From RPQJ01 sp963823535 (GTDB taxonomy: Bacteria > Pseudomonadota > Gammaproteobacteria > Steroidobacterales > Steroidobacteraceae), in assembly GCA_963823535.1 (NCBI GenBank), contig CAWGLZ010000001.1, forward strand, positions 620,001 through 684,000: a DNA stretch of 64,000 nucleotides, given 5' to 3'. The notes below the pieces were generated by a model. The model searched no databases. It was not told the origin of the DNA and saw nothing but the letters and a program-made list of their open reading frames with translations. Below, in pieces: positions 19,294-28,786 of the stretch. Position 1 is the first letter of the stretch, and the number at the start of each line of letters is the position of its first letter. A program made the position numbers and the translations under genes.

Positions 19294-20631
19294 GTGAAAG
19301 TGACAGTCTTTGGTTCGGGCTATGTCGGCCTCGTGACGGGCGCCTGCTTTGCAGAAGCGGGCAATCACGTCGTCTGCGTCGACGTCGACGCCGGCAAGGT
19401 GGCCCGCCTGCAGCAGGGCGAGATCCCGATTCACGAGCCGGGCCTGGACGATCTCGTGCGCCGCAATCACGAGAAGGGCCGCCTCAAGTTCACGACGAAC
19501 GCGGAGGAGGGTATCGCGCACGGACTCTTCCAGTTCATCGCGGTCGGTACGCCGCCCGAGGAGGACGGATCCGCGGACCTCTCGCACGTACTGACGGTGG
19601 CGGAGACCATCGGCCGGCACATGGATGACTATCGGATCGTCGTCGACAAGTCGACGGTGCCAGTGGGCACGGCGGACAAGGTGCGCGAACGCATCGAGCA
19701 GACGCTCGGCGAGCGTGCGGCCAAGGTCGAATTCGACGTCGTTTCCAACCCCGAGTTCCTGAAGGAAGGCGCGGCGATCGCGGACTTCATGAAGCCCGAC
19801 CGGGTGGTCGTCGGCACCGACAACCCCCGCACCGCGGAGTTGCTCAAGACGCTCTACGAGCCGTTCACGCGCAACCGCGAGCGCATGATCGTGATGGACG
19901 TCCGCTCCGCCGAGCTCACGAAGTACGCCGCGAACGCGATGCTCGCGACCAAGATCAGCTTCATGAACGAGATGGCGAACCTCGCCGAGCGCATGGGTGC
20001 GGACATCGAGAAGGTTCGCCTGGGCATCGGCTCGGATCCGCGCATCGGCTACAGCTTCATCTACCCGGGTGCGGGCTACGGCGGTTCGTGCTTTCCGAAG
20101 GACGTGAAGGCGCTCGTCCACAGTGCGGGCGAGCACGCGTTCGACTCGACGCTGCTCAAGTCGGTGGAGGCGGTGAACAAGCGGCAGAAGCAGCTGCTGT
20201 TCCGCAAGATCAACGCTTACTTCAAGGGCGAGCTCGCCGGGCGCACGATCGCGGTGTGGGGGCTCGCCTTCAAGCCGAACACCGACGACATGCGCGAGGC
20301 CCCGGCGCGCGACCTGATGGAGGCGCTCTGGGCGGCCGGGGCGAAGGTCCGGGCCTATGACCCCGTCGCGATGGCGGAGGCCCGCCGTCTCTATGGCGAC
20401 CGACCGGACCTCTCCCTGGTCGACAGTGTCGAGGCCGCACTCGAAGGTGCCGACGCGCTGGCGGTCGTCACCGAATGGCAGGAATTCCGCAGTCCCGACT
20501 TCGACCTGATCCGTGACTCGCTGAAAAGCAAGGTGATCTTCGACGGCCGCAACCTGTACGACCCGGCGATGGTGAAGAGTTTTGGGCTCACCTACCACGG
20601 CATCGGGCGCGGGGAACCGCTGGTCGTATGA
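19294..20631 (+). CDS. ugd: UDP-glucose 6-dehydrogenase
   Basis: A 445-residue NAD-dependent sugar-nucleotide dehydrogenase that oxidises UDP-glucose to UDP-glucuronate. The N-terminal Rossmann motif is VFGSGYVGLVTGACFAE. The catalytic cysteine is Cys266 in GGSCFPKD; the conserved lysine lies in AELTKYAANAMLATKISF and the C-terminal domain has FKPNTDDMREAP. The start is a GTG preceded by AAAGG at good spacing in an unusually AT-rich leader (about 19258-19293). It could act on UDP-ManNAc instead (WecC-like), given WecB upstream, but the PEEDGSADLS and KPNTDDMREAP pattern fits Ugd better. Intact, in contrast to the frameshifted genes before it. Confidence 0.9.
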   Translation: MKVTVFGSGYVGLVTGACFAEAGNHVVCVDVDAGKVARLQQGEIPIHEPGLDDLVRRNHEKGRLKFTTNAEEGIAHGLFQFIAVGTPPEEDGSADLSHVLTVAETIGRHMDDYRIVVDKSTVPVGTADKVRERIEQTLGERAAKVEFDVVSNPEFLKEGAAIADFMKPDRVVVGTDNPRTAELLKTLYEPFTRNRERMIVMDVRSAELTKYAANAMLATKISFMNEMANLAERMGADIEKVRLGIGSDPRIGYSFIYPGAGYGGSCFPKDVKALVHSAGEHAFDSTLLKSVEAVNKRQKQLLFRKINAYFKGELAGRTIAVWGLAFKPNTDDMREAPARDLMEALWAAGAKVRAYDPVAMAEARRLYGDRPDLSLVDSVEAALEGADALAVVTEWQEFRSPDFDLIRDSLKSKVIFDGRNLYDPAMVKSFGLTYHGIGRGEPLVV

Positions 20632-20704
20632 GCCCACAGTCCGACCCTTGTCCCGCCGAGGCGGAGCAGGGGGCTGATGGCCGCAGCCGGAGTCGGGGGC
20701 AGCG

Positions 20705-22474
20705 ATGACCCTCGAAATCGCCATTACCCTGGCTGTCGTTCTCGGCGTGCTGCTGTTGCTCGCGACGTCGCGCTTCGACACCGACGTCGTGCTGGTGGGG
20801 GCGATGATCACGCTGACGCTGGCCGGCATCCTGAAGCCGGACGAGGCGTTGCAGGGCTTCGCGAGCAACGGCGTCATGACGATCGCCGCGCTCTACATCG
20901 TCGTGGCAGGCCTGCGCGAAACCGGGGCCATGGCCTGGATCTCGCGCTGGGTGCTGGGCCGTCCGCGATCGCTGCCGGTCGCGCAAAGCAAGCTCATGAT
21001 CGTCACCAGCGTCCTGTCGGCCGTCATCAACAATACGCCGGTCGTCGCCTTGTTCATCCCGGTGGCCCAGGAATGGGCTTCGCGCTTCGGCTACTCGATC
21101 TCGAAGCTCCTGCTGCCCATGAATCACATGGTGATCCTGGCCGGCATGTGCACGCTGATCGGCACCAGCACGAACCTCATCGTGAACAGCCTGCTCGTGA
21201 AGACCGTGCCCGACTCGGGACTCAGCCTGTTCAGCCTGATCTGGATCGGCCTGCCGCTCAGTGCCATCGGATTCGTCTACATACTGCTCGCAACACCGTG
21301 GTTGCTTCCGGATCGTCAGAGTCCGGTCGAACAGCTCGAGAATGCGCGCGAGTACAGCGTCGAGGCCCGGGTAACACCGAACGGCCCGCTCGTCGGTCGC
21401 AGCATCGCGGAGGTTGGCCTGCGAAGCATGAAATATGCCTTCGTTCTCGAGATCAGCCGCGGCGAGCGGCTGTTGACGGCCGTCGGACCGGACGAGGTCC
21501 TGCAGGCCAACGACCGTGTGACCTTCGTCGGCGTGGTTGACGCCGTGAACGAGTTGCGCCGCATGCCCGGCCTGCTCGTGGCGGAGGACCAGACGTACCA
21601 GCTGAACCTGCGTCATGCCCAGCGCTGCCTGGTGGAACTCGTGCTTTCGCCGTCGTCCCCGCTGGTCGGGCAGACCGTGCGCGAGTCCGGTTTTCGAAAG
21701 ACCTATAACGCCGCGGTGATCTCGATCTCCCGCGAGGGCGCGCGGCTCGAGGGCAAGCTCGGTGACGTCAAGCTTCGTCCCGGTGACACCCTGCTGGTGG
21801 AGACCGACAACGGGTTCGTCGAGCGCCAGAAGTACAACCGGGAGTTCCTGCTCGTCAGTTCGCTGCAGGACTCGGCGCCACCCGATTTCGCACGGGCACC
21901 ACTCGCGTTCGTCATCCTGCTCGCCATGCTGACCGTGTCGGCGATGGAGTGGATCCCGCTGTTCCAGGCATCTTTCCTGGCGGCCGGCCTGATGGTCGCC
22001 AGCGGTTGCGTCACGCTTTCGGTTGCCCGCCGCAGCATCGAGTATCCGGTACTCGCCGGCATTGCCGCATCGTTCGCCATGGGATTCGCACTCGCGGAGT
22101 CGGGTGCAGCGGACCTGCTGGCGGGTTGGATCGGCTCGATCGCCAAGGGTGACCCGTTCTGGGCACTGGTGGTGTTGTATGTGACAACCGTGATCGTGAC
22201 GGAACTCATCACCAACAACGCAGCCGGCGTCCTGATGTTTCCGATCGCCATGGCCGTGGCCCAGGACGGGGAGGTGAGCTACCTGCCGTACGTGATCTGC
22301 ATCATGGTCGGGGCGTCGGCGGGATTTATCACGCCGATCGGTTACCAGACCAACCTCATGGTGTACGGCCCCGGGGGCTACCGCTGGATGGACTACATCC
22401 GCTTCGGCGTGCCGCTCAGCATCATTATCGGCATCGCGACGGTGCTCATCGTTCCCATGATCTGGCCGCTTTAG
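20705..22474 (+). CDS. SLC13-family permease with TrkA-C (RCK) domains
   Basis: A 589-residue inner-membrane transporter. The N-terminal half has six or so membrane helices including the ion-transporter signature SAVINNTPVVALFIPV and GTSTNLIVN. Two RCK/TrkA-C-type domains lie at about residues 215-300 and 310-395 (N-G-P-L-V-G-R-S-I and S-S-P-L-V-G-Q-T-V). The second membrane half ends with ELITNNAAGVLMFPIA and TPIGYQTNLMVYGPGGY. This architecture is shared with sulfate or other anion permeases of the SAC1/SLT type. Being near a sulfotransferase it may import sulfate, but citrate, dicarboxylate or other anions are also possible. Confidence 0.83.
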   Translation: MTLEIAITLAVVLGVLLLLATSRFDTDVVLVGAMITLTLAGILKPDEALQGFASNGVMTIAALYIVVAGLRETGAMAWISRWVLGRPRSLPVAQSKLMIVTSVLSAVINNTPVVALFIPVAQEWASRFGYSISKLLLPMNHMVILAGMCTLIGTSTNLIVNSLLVKTVPDSGLSLFSLIWIGLPLSAIGFVYILLATPWLLPDRQSPVEQLENAREYSVEARVTPNGPLVGRSIAEVGLRSMKYAFVLEISRGERLLTAVGPDEVLQANDRVTFVGVVDAVNELRRMPGLLVAEDQTYQLNLRHAQRCLVELVLSPSSPLVGQTVRESGFRKTYNAAVISISREGARLEGKLGDVKLRPGDTLLVETDNGFVERQKYNREFLLVSSLQDSAPPDFARAPLAFVILLAMLTVSAMEWIPLFQASFLAAGLMVASGCVTLSVARRSIEYPVLAGIAASFAMGFALAESGAADLLAGWIGSIAKGDPFWALVVLYVTTVIVTELITNNAAGVLMFPIAMAVAQDGEVSYLPYVICIMVGASAGFITPIGYQTNLMVYGPGGYRWMDYIRFGVPLSIIIGIATVLIVPMIWPL

Positions 22475-22631
22475 CGCGTGGATCGCGGCTGAAGCCGGAG
22501 ATGACGGCATCTTCTTTCAGCCTCATCAGACGGCTTCCCCGCCTTGTGATCGGTCTCGCATTTTGGCAGTGAACAGCCCAGGATTCCCTCTTACACTATC
22601 GGTTACCCGTCCTTGGTTTTGCGCTCACCTC

Positions 22632-24086
22632 ATGCTTATCCCTGTCATTCTGTCTGGTGGCTCCGGAACGCGTCTCTGGCCGCTGTCCCGGGAACTCTAC
22701 CCTAAGCAGCTGCTGCCACTGGTCGGGAACCGGACCATGCTGCAGGAAACGGCCGCGAGGGTGGACGGTGTTGCGGGGGTCGGTGCCCCCGTCGTTGTAT
22801 GCAACGAAGCACACCGCTTCATGGTCGCGGAGCAACTACGCGAACTCGGTGTGCCGGTGCAGGCGATCGTCCTGGAGCCGGTAGGACGGAACACGGCACC
22901 GGCCGTTGCAGTGGCCGCGCTGATGGCCCTCGAGCGAATCCAATCGCCAGCGGACCGGGACCGGCCGGAGGAAGATGCCGACCCGATACTCCTGGTGCTC
23001 CCAGCGGACCATGTGATCGGGGACGTGGCGGCATTCCAGGTCGCTGTATCGGCTGGACGGGTTGCTGCCGAGGACGGGCAACTGGTGACCTTTGGGGTCG
23101 TTCCTGACCGACCGGAAACCGGCTATGGCTACATTCGACGGATGAGCGGTGCAGGTCCATGCTTTCCGGTTGCCGAGTTCGTAGAGAAGCCGGATCTTGC
23201 GGCGGCCGTCCGCTATGTGCAGAGTGGCGAGTATTACTGGAACAGCGGAATGTTCATGTTCCGCGCGAGCATCTTTCTGAGTGAGCTTGGGCAGCATGCT
23301 CCTGCGATGCTCTCGGCGTGCAAGGCAGCCGTCGCGGCCGCAACGCGCGACCTCGATTTCACACGCCTGCCCGCCGACGTGTTCGCTGCCTGCCCGAGCG
23401 ATTCCATCGATTACGCCGTGATGGAGAAGACCCGCTCGTCGGTCGTCGTGCCACTGGATGCAGACTGGAGCGACGTCGGGTCCTGGTCAGCGCTGCAGGA
23501 TGCGCTGCCCACCGACGCAGCCGGCAACGTCATCGCGGGCGACGTCATCACCGAGGGCACGCAGGGCAGCTACCTGCATTCCACCAGTCGCCTCATTGCC
23601 GCGGTCGGGCTCAAGGACCACGTGGTCGTGGAAACCAAGGACGCGGTACTGGTCGCGCCGCGCGACAAGGTGCAGGACGTCAAGGCGCTGGTGGCGCAGC
23701 TCAAGGTGCAGGGCCGCTACGAGACATCGCTCCATCGGGAGGTCTTCCGCCCTTGGGGCAGCTACGACAGCATCGACAGCGGGGATCGTTTCCAGGTGAA
23801 GCGGCTCGTCGTCAAGCCGGGTGCCTCGATGTCCCTGCAACTGCACCACCACCGGGCCGAGCACTGGATCGTCGTGTCCGGCACCGCCCGGATCACGCGT
23901 GGAGAGGAGACCTTTCTCCTGGGAGAGAACGAATCTACGTTCATCCCGATGGGCACGCGGCACCGCATTGAGAACCCCGGCAAGGTCACGCTGCACATCA
24001 TTGAGGTGCAGTCGGGCAGTTATCTGGGCGAGGACGACATCGTGCGCTTCGAAGATGTCTACGGGCGCGAGGGTTCGTGCAATTGA
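22632..24086 (+). CDS. manC: Mannose-1-phosphate guanylyltransferase / mannose-6-phosphate isomerase
   Basis: A 484-residue bifunctional enzyme. Residues 1 to about 350 form the pyrophosphorylase domain with GGSGTRLWPLSRELYPKQ, VLPADHVIGD, YGYIRR and FVEKPD. The C-terminal cupin (about 360-480) is the isomerase half, with RPWGSYDSID, VKPGASMSLQLHHHRAEHWIVVSGTA and FIPMGTRHRIEN. It makes GDP-mannose from fructose-6-phosphate together with the phosphomannomutase at 26435. The start at 22632 is chosen because it gives the invariant N-terminus; a 23-codon upstream extension of the frame is not family-like. The stop overlaps a possible GTG start of the sulfotransferase gene. Confidence 0.92.
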   Translation: MLIPVILSGGSGTRLWPLSRELYPKQLLPLVGNRTMLQETAARVDGVAGVGAPVVVCNEAHRFMVAEQLRELGVPVQAIVLEPVGRNTAPAVAVAALMALERIQSPADRDRPEEDADPILLVLPADHVIGDVAAFQVAVSAGRVAAEDGQLVTFGVVPDRPETGYGYIRRMSGAGPCFPVAEFVEKPDLAAAVRYVQSGEYYWNSGMFMFRASIFLSELGQHAPAMLSACKAAVAAATRDLDFTRLPADVFAACPSDSIDYAVMEKTRSSVVVPLDADWSDVGSWSALQDALPTDAAGNVIAGDVITEGTQGSYLHSTSRLIAAVGLKDHVVVETKDAVLVAPRDKVQDVKALVAQLKVQGRYETSLHREVFRPWGSYDSIDSGDRFQVKRLVVKPGASMSLQLHHHRAEHWIVVSGTARITRGEETFLLGENESTFIPMGTRHRIENPGKVTLHIIEVQSGSYLGEDDIVRFEDVYGREGSCN

Positions 24087-24115
24087 GACCGGAACGACAG
24101 GCCTGCAAGAAGCCC

Positions 24116-24877
24116 ATGAGCAACAACGATTCTTTGTCTGATTCGCAGTCGACCGCCCCGGATAACGTCATCATCCTCACGGGTGGTCTGACAGGAAGCT
24201 CTGCACTGGCGGGCCTGCTGACGGCGGCAGGCTACTGGTGCGGGGAGGATACGTTCAAGAAAAGCGACTACAACACCTACGAAAACTCTCTGCTGATTCG
24301 GCTGAATCGCCAGATCATGAATCGGGTCGCGGTCGGCGACGAATACACTACGGTATTCCAGCGGGAAGCAATCGGACAGATCGAGGCGCTGGTCGGCACC
24401 GAGCCGGACAGCGAGTATCGCTCGTTCGTGGCCAGTTGTGAGAGTCACGCACCCTGGGTGTGGAAGGACCCTCGTCTCTGGCTGACAATCCGATTCTGGC
24501 AGCCGCTGATCGACTGGCGGCGCGTGCGTGTGCTGCTGTTGAGTCGAGATCCACGGCAGGCATGGATATCTACGATCCAGCGCCGGCAGATCCAGACTTT
24601 CGGCTACCTGTCCCGCTACAACGAGGCGATCCAGGCGTCCTTGAGGCAGTTCCTGGAGACTAACCGCATACAGTTCCTCCCGGTGCAGTACGAGGATCTC
24701 GTGGTCACGCCGGAACGTGAGGTCGAGCGCATTGGGCGATTCCTGGGACGCCCACTGACACTGGAGCACCTGACGTCGACCTACAGCGGTACCTTGTACC
24801 GCCGGCCGAAGACGTGGCGCGACGGCCTCGAGGCTGGACTGATCTACCTCAAGAATTACGGCGAGCGACTCCGCTGA
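24116..24877 (+). CDS. Sulfotransferase family protein
   Basis: A 253-residue P-loop protein of the PAPS-dependent sulfotransferase family. The 5'-phosphosulfate-binding loop is VIILTGGLTGSSALAGLL, and the 3'-phosphate-binding segment is VLLLSRDPRQAWISTI. The sequence ends with a typical R-I-G-R-F-L-G block (residues about 205-215). The ATG at 24116 is preferred; a GTG at 24077 within the end of manC would add 13 residues. It may sulfate the exported polysaccharide or an intermediate. No PAPS-synthesis genes (cysDNC) are in the window. A close relative without sulfotransferase activity cannot be excluded. Confidence 0.75.
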   Translation: MSNNDSLSDSQSTAPDNVIILTGGLTGSSALAGLLTAAGYWCGEDTFKKSDYNTYENSLLIRLNRQIMNRVAVGDEYTTVFQREAIGQIEALVGTEPDSEYRSFVASCESHAPWVWKDPRLWLTIRFWQPLIDWRRVRVLLLSRDPRQAWISTIQRRQIQTFGYLSRYNEAIQASLRQFLETNRIQFLPVQYEDLVVTPEREVERIGRFLGRPLTLEHLTSTYSGTLYRRPKTWRDGLEAGLIYLKNYGERLR

Positions 24878-24911
24878 ACACGAGTGCGGACAGCGCGGTC
24901 GGTGTCGTGCC

Positions 24912-26411
24912 ATGACTTCTCCGCCGTCCGGTAACGTGCCGATTCGGCCAGGTCGGGAACTGGCCCTGGGTTCCGCGTGGATGATCGCCATGCGTTGGGC
25001 AATTCGCGGGGTGGGCCTCGTCAGTACGATCATCCTCGCCCGACTGCTTTCGCCCGATGACTTCGGCGTGCTAGCCATGGCCATGGTGGCCGTCGCGATC
25101 CTGCAGTCCTTCACGCAATCCGGGGTCGACCTCGCGCTGCTGCGTGCGGAGACGCCTCAGCGCGAGCACTACGATGCCGCATGGACTCTGGAGATCATTC
25201 AGGGCGCCCTGCTGGCGGCGGTGCTGTTCGTGACTGCACCGCTCGTTTCCGGGCAGTTCGAGGATCCCCGGGTCACGGAGGTCATCCGGGCCCTGTCGCT
25301 GGCAGCCCTGGTGGGGGGCTTTCAGAACATCGGCGTCGTCAATTTTCGACGGAACCTGGATTTTCGGCGTGAGTTCCAGTTCGGCATATACAAGAAGCTG
25401 TCGACTTTTGTAGTCACGATTGCGGCGGCCATACTGCTCCGCAGTTACTGGGCACTGGTCATCGGACAGGTCGCGGGACGTCTCGTTGAAGTGCTCCTGA
25501 GCTACCGGATGTCGGACTATCGTCCACGCCTGTCACTGGCACGGGCCGGTGAAATCTGGGGCTTTTCGCAATGGCTGATACTGTCGCGATTTACGATGCT
25601 GGTGAACCGCCAGTTTGATCGCTGGGTGGTTGGGTCGATTGGCGGAGCTCCTGCAATGGGCAACTACTTCATCGCGCAGGACTTCGCGTCGTCGCCCTCG
25701 GATGAGGTTGTCGCACCCATGTCGAGGGCGGCCTTTCCGGTCTACAGCAGACTGCGATCGGACCCGGGCGGCCTGGCGGACGCCCTCCGGCGCATGCTCA
25801 GTTCGGTCACGGGCATCACCTTTGCCACCGGCCTCGGCATGGCCGCTGTGGCGGACGACTTCGTGCACGTGGTGCTGGGGGTCAAGTGGGTGGGTGCCGT
25901 CCCGATCATTCCGTGGCTGGGGCTTTTCGCAGCGGTCTATGGGATCGTCCGCACGCTGGACACGTTTCTGATCGCCACCGGGCGGGAACGAATGGCGTCC
26001 CTGATTGCGACCGGATACGCCATCCTCGTCATCCCGGTGTTGTGGTACGCGGGCCAGCACGGTGGCGTCGAGGGCATCGCCGCGACCAAGGCCGGGACCG
26101 TGTTTCTTCTGGTCGGCATGCTCGTCTGGTTCGTGGCCCGCACTCCACAGTTCACGCTTCGCATGGTCTGGACCTCCGTCTGGCCGGCGATGACGGCAGC
26201 CATTGCGATGTTTCTCGCCGTGAAGGGTCTTCAGGGACGATTCCCCCTCGAGAATCACGCCCTGGGCTTGATCCGGGATGTTCTTGCCGGCGCGCTTGTT
26301 TATATTGGGGCTAGCGCCATGATCTGGTCTGCGCGCGGTTGCCCGGCCGGCATCGAGCGAGACCTGGTCGATACCGTGCTGCGCAGATTGGGCCGTCGCG
26401 CCAACGTCTGA
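24912..26411 (+). CDS. Lipopolysaccharide/exopolysaccharide flippase (WzxC/PST type)
   Basis: A 499-residue membrane protein with about twelve to fourteen helices. The N-terminus (GSAWMIAMRWAIRGVGLVSTIILARLLSPDDFGVLAMA) and the segment NFRRNLDFRREFQF are hallmark features of the WzxC/AmsL branch of polysaccharide transporters. The RQFDRWVVGSIGGAPAMGNYFIAQDF segment matches the mid-protein core. It belongs to a different subfamily from the flippase at 6133, so region 1 may move two kinds of lipid-linked intermediates or may be a composite of two loci. The next gene begins 23 nt downstream with its own strong ribosome site. Confidence 0.85.
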   Translation: MTSPPSGNVPIRPGRELALGSAWMIAMRWAIRGVGLVSTIILARLLSPDDFGVLAMAMVAVAILQSFTQSGVDLALLRAETPQREHYDAAWTLEIIQGALLAAVLFVTAPLVSGQFEDPRVTEVIRALSLAALVGGFQNIGVVNFRRNLDFRREFQFGIYKKLSTFVVTIAAAILLRSYWALVIGQVAGRLVEVLLSYRMSDYRPRLSLARAGEIWGFSQWLILSRFTMLVNRQFDRWVVGSIGGAPAMGNYFIAQDFASSPSDEVVAPMSRAAFPVYSRLRSDPGGLADALRRMLSSVTGITFATGLGMAAVADDFVHVVLGVKWVGAVPIIPWLGLFAAVYGIVRTLDTFLIATGRERMASLIATGYAILVIPVLWYAGQHGGVEGIAATKAGTVFLLVGMLVWFVARTPQFTLRMVWTSVWPAMTAAIAMFLAVKGLQGRFPLENHALGLIRDVLAGALVYIGASAMIWSARGCPAGIERDLVDTVLRRLGRRANV

Positions 26412-26434
26412 CCAACTGCATCGAGGGAGGGGCA

Positions 26435-27799
26435 GTGAACAAGATCAGCATTGCAGGTTTCAAGGCTTATGATCTGCGGGGACGAATTCCGTCCGAGCTC
26501 AACGAGGACGTTGCGTACCGGGTGGGCCGCGCCTATGCGGAGTTCGTCAAACCGAAGAGGGTGATCGTCGGCAGGGACATTCGCCTTTCGAGCGAGGAAC
26601 TTGCAAAGGCGCTCGAACAGGGTCTGCTCGATTCGGGCGTCGACGTATACGACATCGGCCTGTGTGGTACCGAGGTCGTGTACTTCGCGACGTTCGCGAA
26701 GGAGATGGATGGCGGCATCATGGTCACTGCCAGCCATAATCCGCCGGACTATAACGGGATGAAATTCGTTCGCGAGGGATCCAGGCCGATCAGCGGAGAC
26801 AATGGCCTGCAGGAGATCCGTGCTCTCGCGGAGTCCGGGAATTTCACGGCGCCCGACCGCGTGGGCGAGCGCTTCGCCATGGACATCATGCCGGAGTATA
26901 TCGAGCATCTGCTGTCATACGTGGATCGCTCCACACTCAAGCCGCTGCGGCTCGTCGTGCACGCGGGCAATGGGGGCGCAGGGCTCATCGTCGACAAACT
27001 CGAGTCTTACCTGCCGTTCGAGTTCGTCAAGGTCCAGCACGAGCCGGACGGTACCTTTCCGAACGGCGTGCCGAATCCCATGCTCGTCGAGAACCACAAG
27101 GCGCCGGTTGAAGCGCTCAAGCTGCGTGGGGCCGACTGCGCGATCTCCTGGGACGGCGACTACGACCGTTGCTTCCTCTTTGACGAGCACGGTGGCTTTA
27201 TCGAGGGGTATTACATCGTCGGACTGCTGGCTTCGGTCTTCCTGCAGCGCCATCCCGGCAGCCGGATCGTGCACGATCCTCGGCTCACGTGGAACACGCT
27301 CGACATCGTCGAGCACGGGCACGGCGAGGCAGTGCAGTCCAAATCGGGCCATGCCTTCATCAAGGCGAAGATGCGCGAGGTGGACGGCATCTACGGCGGC
27401 GAGATGAGCGCGCACCACTATTTTCGTGATTTCGCCTACTGCGACAGTGGAATGATTCCCTGGTTGCTCGTGGCGCAGATCATGAGCGACACGGGCAAGA
27501 CCCTGTCACAGCTCGTCGGCGAAAGGATGAGGCTCTTCCCGGCCAGTGGCGAGATCAACCGACGGGTGCCGGACTCGCAGACCACAATCGATGCTGTACT
27601 TTCGAGGTATCAAGCCATCGCCCGGAACGTGGATTTCACGGACGGAGTCAGTGTCGAGTTCGACCGCTGGCGCTTCAACCTGCGAGCCTCGAACACCGAG
27701 CCGCTGATCCGGCTCAACGTCGAGAGCCGCGGCGACGAGGCCCTGATGCGCGCGAAGACGGCCGAACTGCTCGAACTGATCGGCGGCGACCCGGGTTGA
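26435..27799 (+). CDS. manB: Phosphomannomutase (CpsG/ManB type)
   Basis: A 454-residue alpha-D-phosphohexomutase. Motifs are in order: FKAYDLRGRIP at the N-terminus, the phosphoserine loop TASHNPPDYNGMKFV, the metal-binding loop DGDYDRCFLFD, the sugar-specificity loop GGEMSAHHYF, and the phosphate-binding RASNTEPLIRLNVE near the C-terminus. It converts mannose-6-phosphate to mannose-1-phosphate for ManC. The GTG at 26435 follows a strong GAGGGAGGGG ribosome site and gives the family N-terminus; a longer version of the frame only reaches back into the flippase gene. Confidence 0.9.
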   Translation: MNKISIAGFKAYDLRGRIPSELNEDVAYRVGRAYAEFVKPKRVIVGRDIRLSSEELAKALEQGLLDSGVDVYDIGLCGTEVVYFATFAKEMDGGIMVTASHNPPDYNGMKFVREGSRPISGDNGLQEIRALAESGNFTAPDRVGERFAMDIMPEYIEHLLSYVDRSTLKPLRLVVHAGNGGAGLIVDKLESYLPFEFVKVQHEPDGTFPNGVPNPMLVENHKAPVEALKLRGADCAISWDGDYDRCFLFDEHGGFIEGYYIVGLLASVFLQRHPGSRIVHDPRLTWNTLDIVEHGHGEAVQSKSGHAFIKAKMREVDGIYGGEMSAHHYFRDFAYCDSGMIPWLLVAQIMSDTGKTLSQLVGERMRLFPASGEINRRVPDSQTTIDAVLSRYQAIARNVDFTDGVSVEFDRWRFNLRASNTEPLIRLNVESRGDEALMRAKTAELLELIGGDPG

Positions 27800-27824
27800 A
27801 GCTCGGGCGCCGGACCGGGACCCC

Positions 27825-28616
27825 GTGAGCGTTCGCTGGGCAATCTGGGGGCTCCTGTCCCCGTCGCAGGTCCTGGCAGCAACCGCGGTTACGGGTGGCT
27901 TGCTTGTGCTGCTGGGACGCAAGCGGGTCGGGCAGGTTCTGTGCATCGCCGGTGCGATCGGGCTCCTGTTGTTTGGATTCCTGCCCGGTGCGCATTACCT
28001 GGCCCGCCCGCTCGAGAAAAGGTTCCTGATTCCAGAGCTGCCGCCGAAGGTGACGGGAATCATCCTGCTGGCGGGTTCTGAGCGACCTGCGGCGTCCGAC
28101 GCTTTCGGCGAACCCCAAACCGGGTCGCATGGAAGCCGCTACGTAACTGCCCTGAGGCTCGCGCAGCGGTATCCCGATGCCGTGCTGGTCTATTCTGGTG
28201 GTCCCATGGTGCGCGCCGGTACGGGACCACTCGGAACGCAGTCCGCGGTGGCCGCCGAGATCCTTCGTGGCGTCGGCGTTGCCCCTGCGCGCCTCCGGTT
28301 CGACACGGAATCGCGGGATACCTGTGCTCATGCGGGCAATGTCCAGAAGCTGGTCGTGCCCCGGCGCGGCGAGACCTGGATCGTTGTCAGCTCTGCGATG
28401 CACATGCCCCGCGTCGTCGCGTGTTTTCGGGCCGCCGGCTGGAAAGACTTTCTGCCGTATCCGACCGACCATCGGGTCGTTACGGGCGCCTGGGATCGCG
28501 GCACTTTCCTGCTGGTCCGTAACTTGGAAGTGCTCGACCTCGCGGCCCACGAGTGGATCGGGCTCGCTTACTATCGGGCGGCGGGCCGCACACGGGAGCT
28601 CTTCCCGGCCCCCTAG
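27825..28616 (+). CDS. YdcF/ElyC-like envelope protein (DUF218)
   Basis: A 263-residue protein with two N-terminal membrane segments (about residues 12-30 and 36-55) and a periplasmic DUF218 domain. Family features seen are GIILLAGSERP, a YSGGP turn, ESRDTCAHAGN and VSSAMHMPRVVACFRAAGW. Members such as ElyC and SanA act in envelope or polysaccharide precursor homeostasis; the reaction is not known. The start is a GTG. It is the last gene of region 1 before the tRNA-Val promoter. Confidence 0.83.
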   Translation: MSVRWAIWGLLSPSQVLAATAVTGGLLVLLGRKRVGQVLCIAGAIGLLLFGFLPGAHYLARPLEKRFLIPELPPKVTGIILLAGSERPAASDAFGEPQTGSHGSRYVTALRLAQRYPDAVLVYSGGPMVRAGTGPLGTQSAVAAEILRGVGVAPARLRFDTESRDTCAHAGNVQKLVVPRRGETWIVVSSAMHMPRVVACFRAAGWKDFLPYPTDHRVVTGAWDRGTFLLVRNLEVLDLAAHEWIGLAYYRAAGRTRELFPAP

Positions 28617-28660
28617 CCTGCGAGCATTGCGATCGGTGCCGGCGCCCGTGTGCGTTGCAT

Positions 28661-28689
28661 TTGACCCTCTCCGGGCCACGCCCTAAACT
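28661..28689 (+). promoter_or_regulatory. Sigma-70 promoter of tRNA-Val
   Basis: A TTGACC -35 box (28661-28666) and a TAAACT -10 box (28684-28689) are separated by exactly 17 nt. Transcription would start near 28696, about nine bases before the mature tRNA. Confidence 0.7.
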
Positions 28690-28704
28690 ACGCGCCCCTC
28701 GGAC

Positions 28705-28779
28705 GGGCGGTTAGCTCAGCGGTAGAGCACTGCTTTCACACGGCAGGGGTCGATGGTTCGATCCCATCACCGCCCACCA
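28705..28779 (+). tRNA. tRNA-Val (anticodon CAC)
   Basis: The 75-nt cloverleaf is complete. The acceptor stem pairs GGGCGGT with ACCGCCC, the D arm is GCTCAGCGGTAGAGC, the anticodon stem CTGCT/GGCAG encloses the loop TTCACAC with anticodon CAC, and the T arm contains GGTTCGATCC. The 3' CCA is encoded in the DNA. It reads GUG valine codons. Confidence 0.95.
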
Positions 28780-28786
28780 GATCCTG

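Noticed and set aside
19288..20877. 529-residue antisense open frame across ugd
   Set aside because: It is the mirror of a strongly conserved + strand enzyme in GC-rich DNA; its product is histidine/arginine/aspartate rich with no family motif.
20588..22510. 640-residue antisense open frame across the SLC13 permease gene
   Set aside because: Composition (very many His, Arg, Gln, Asp) is that of a shadow frame; the + strand gene has clear membrane and RCK features.
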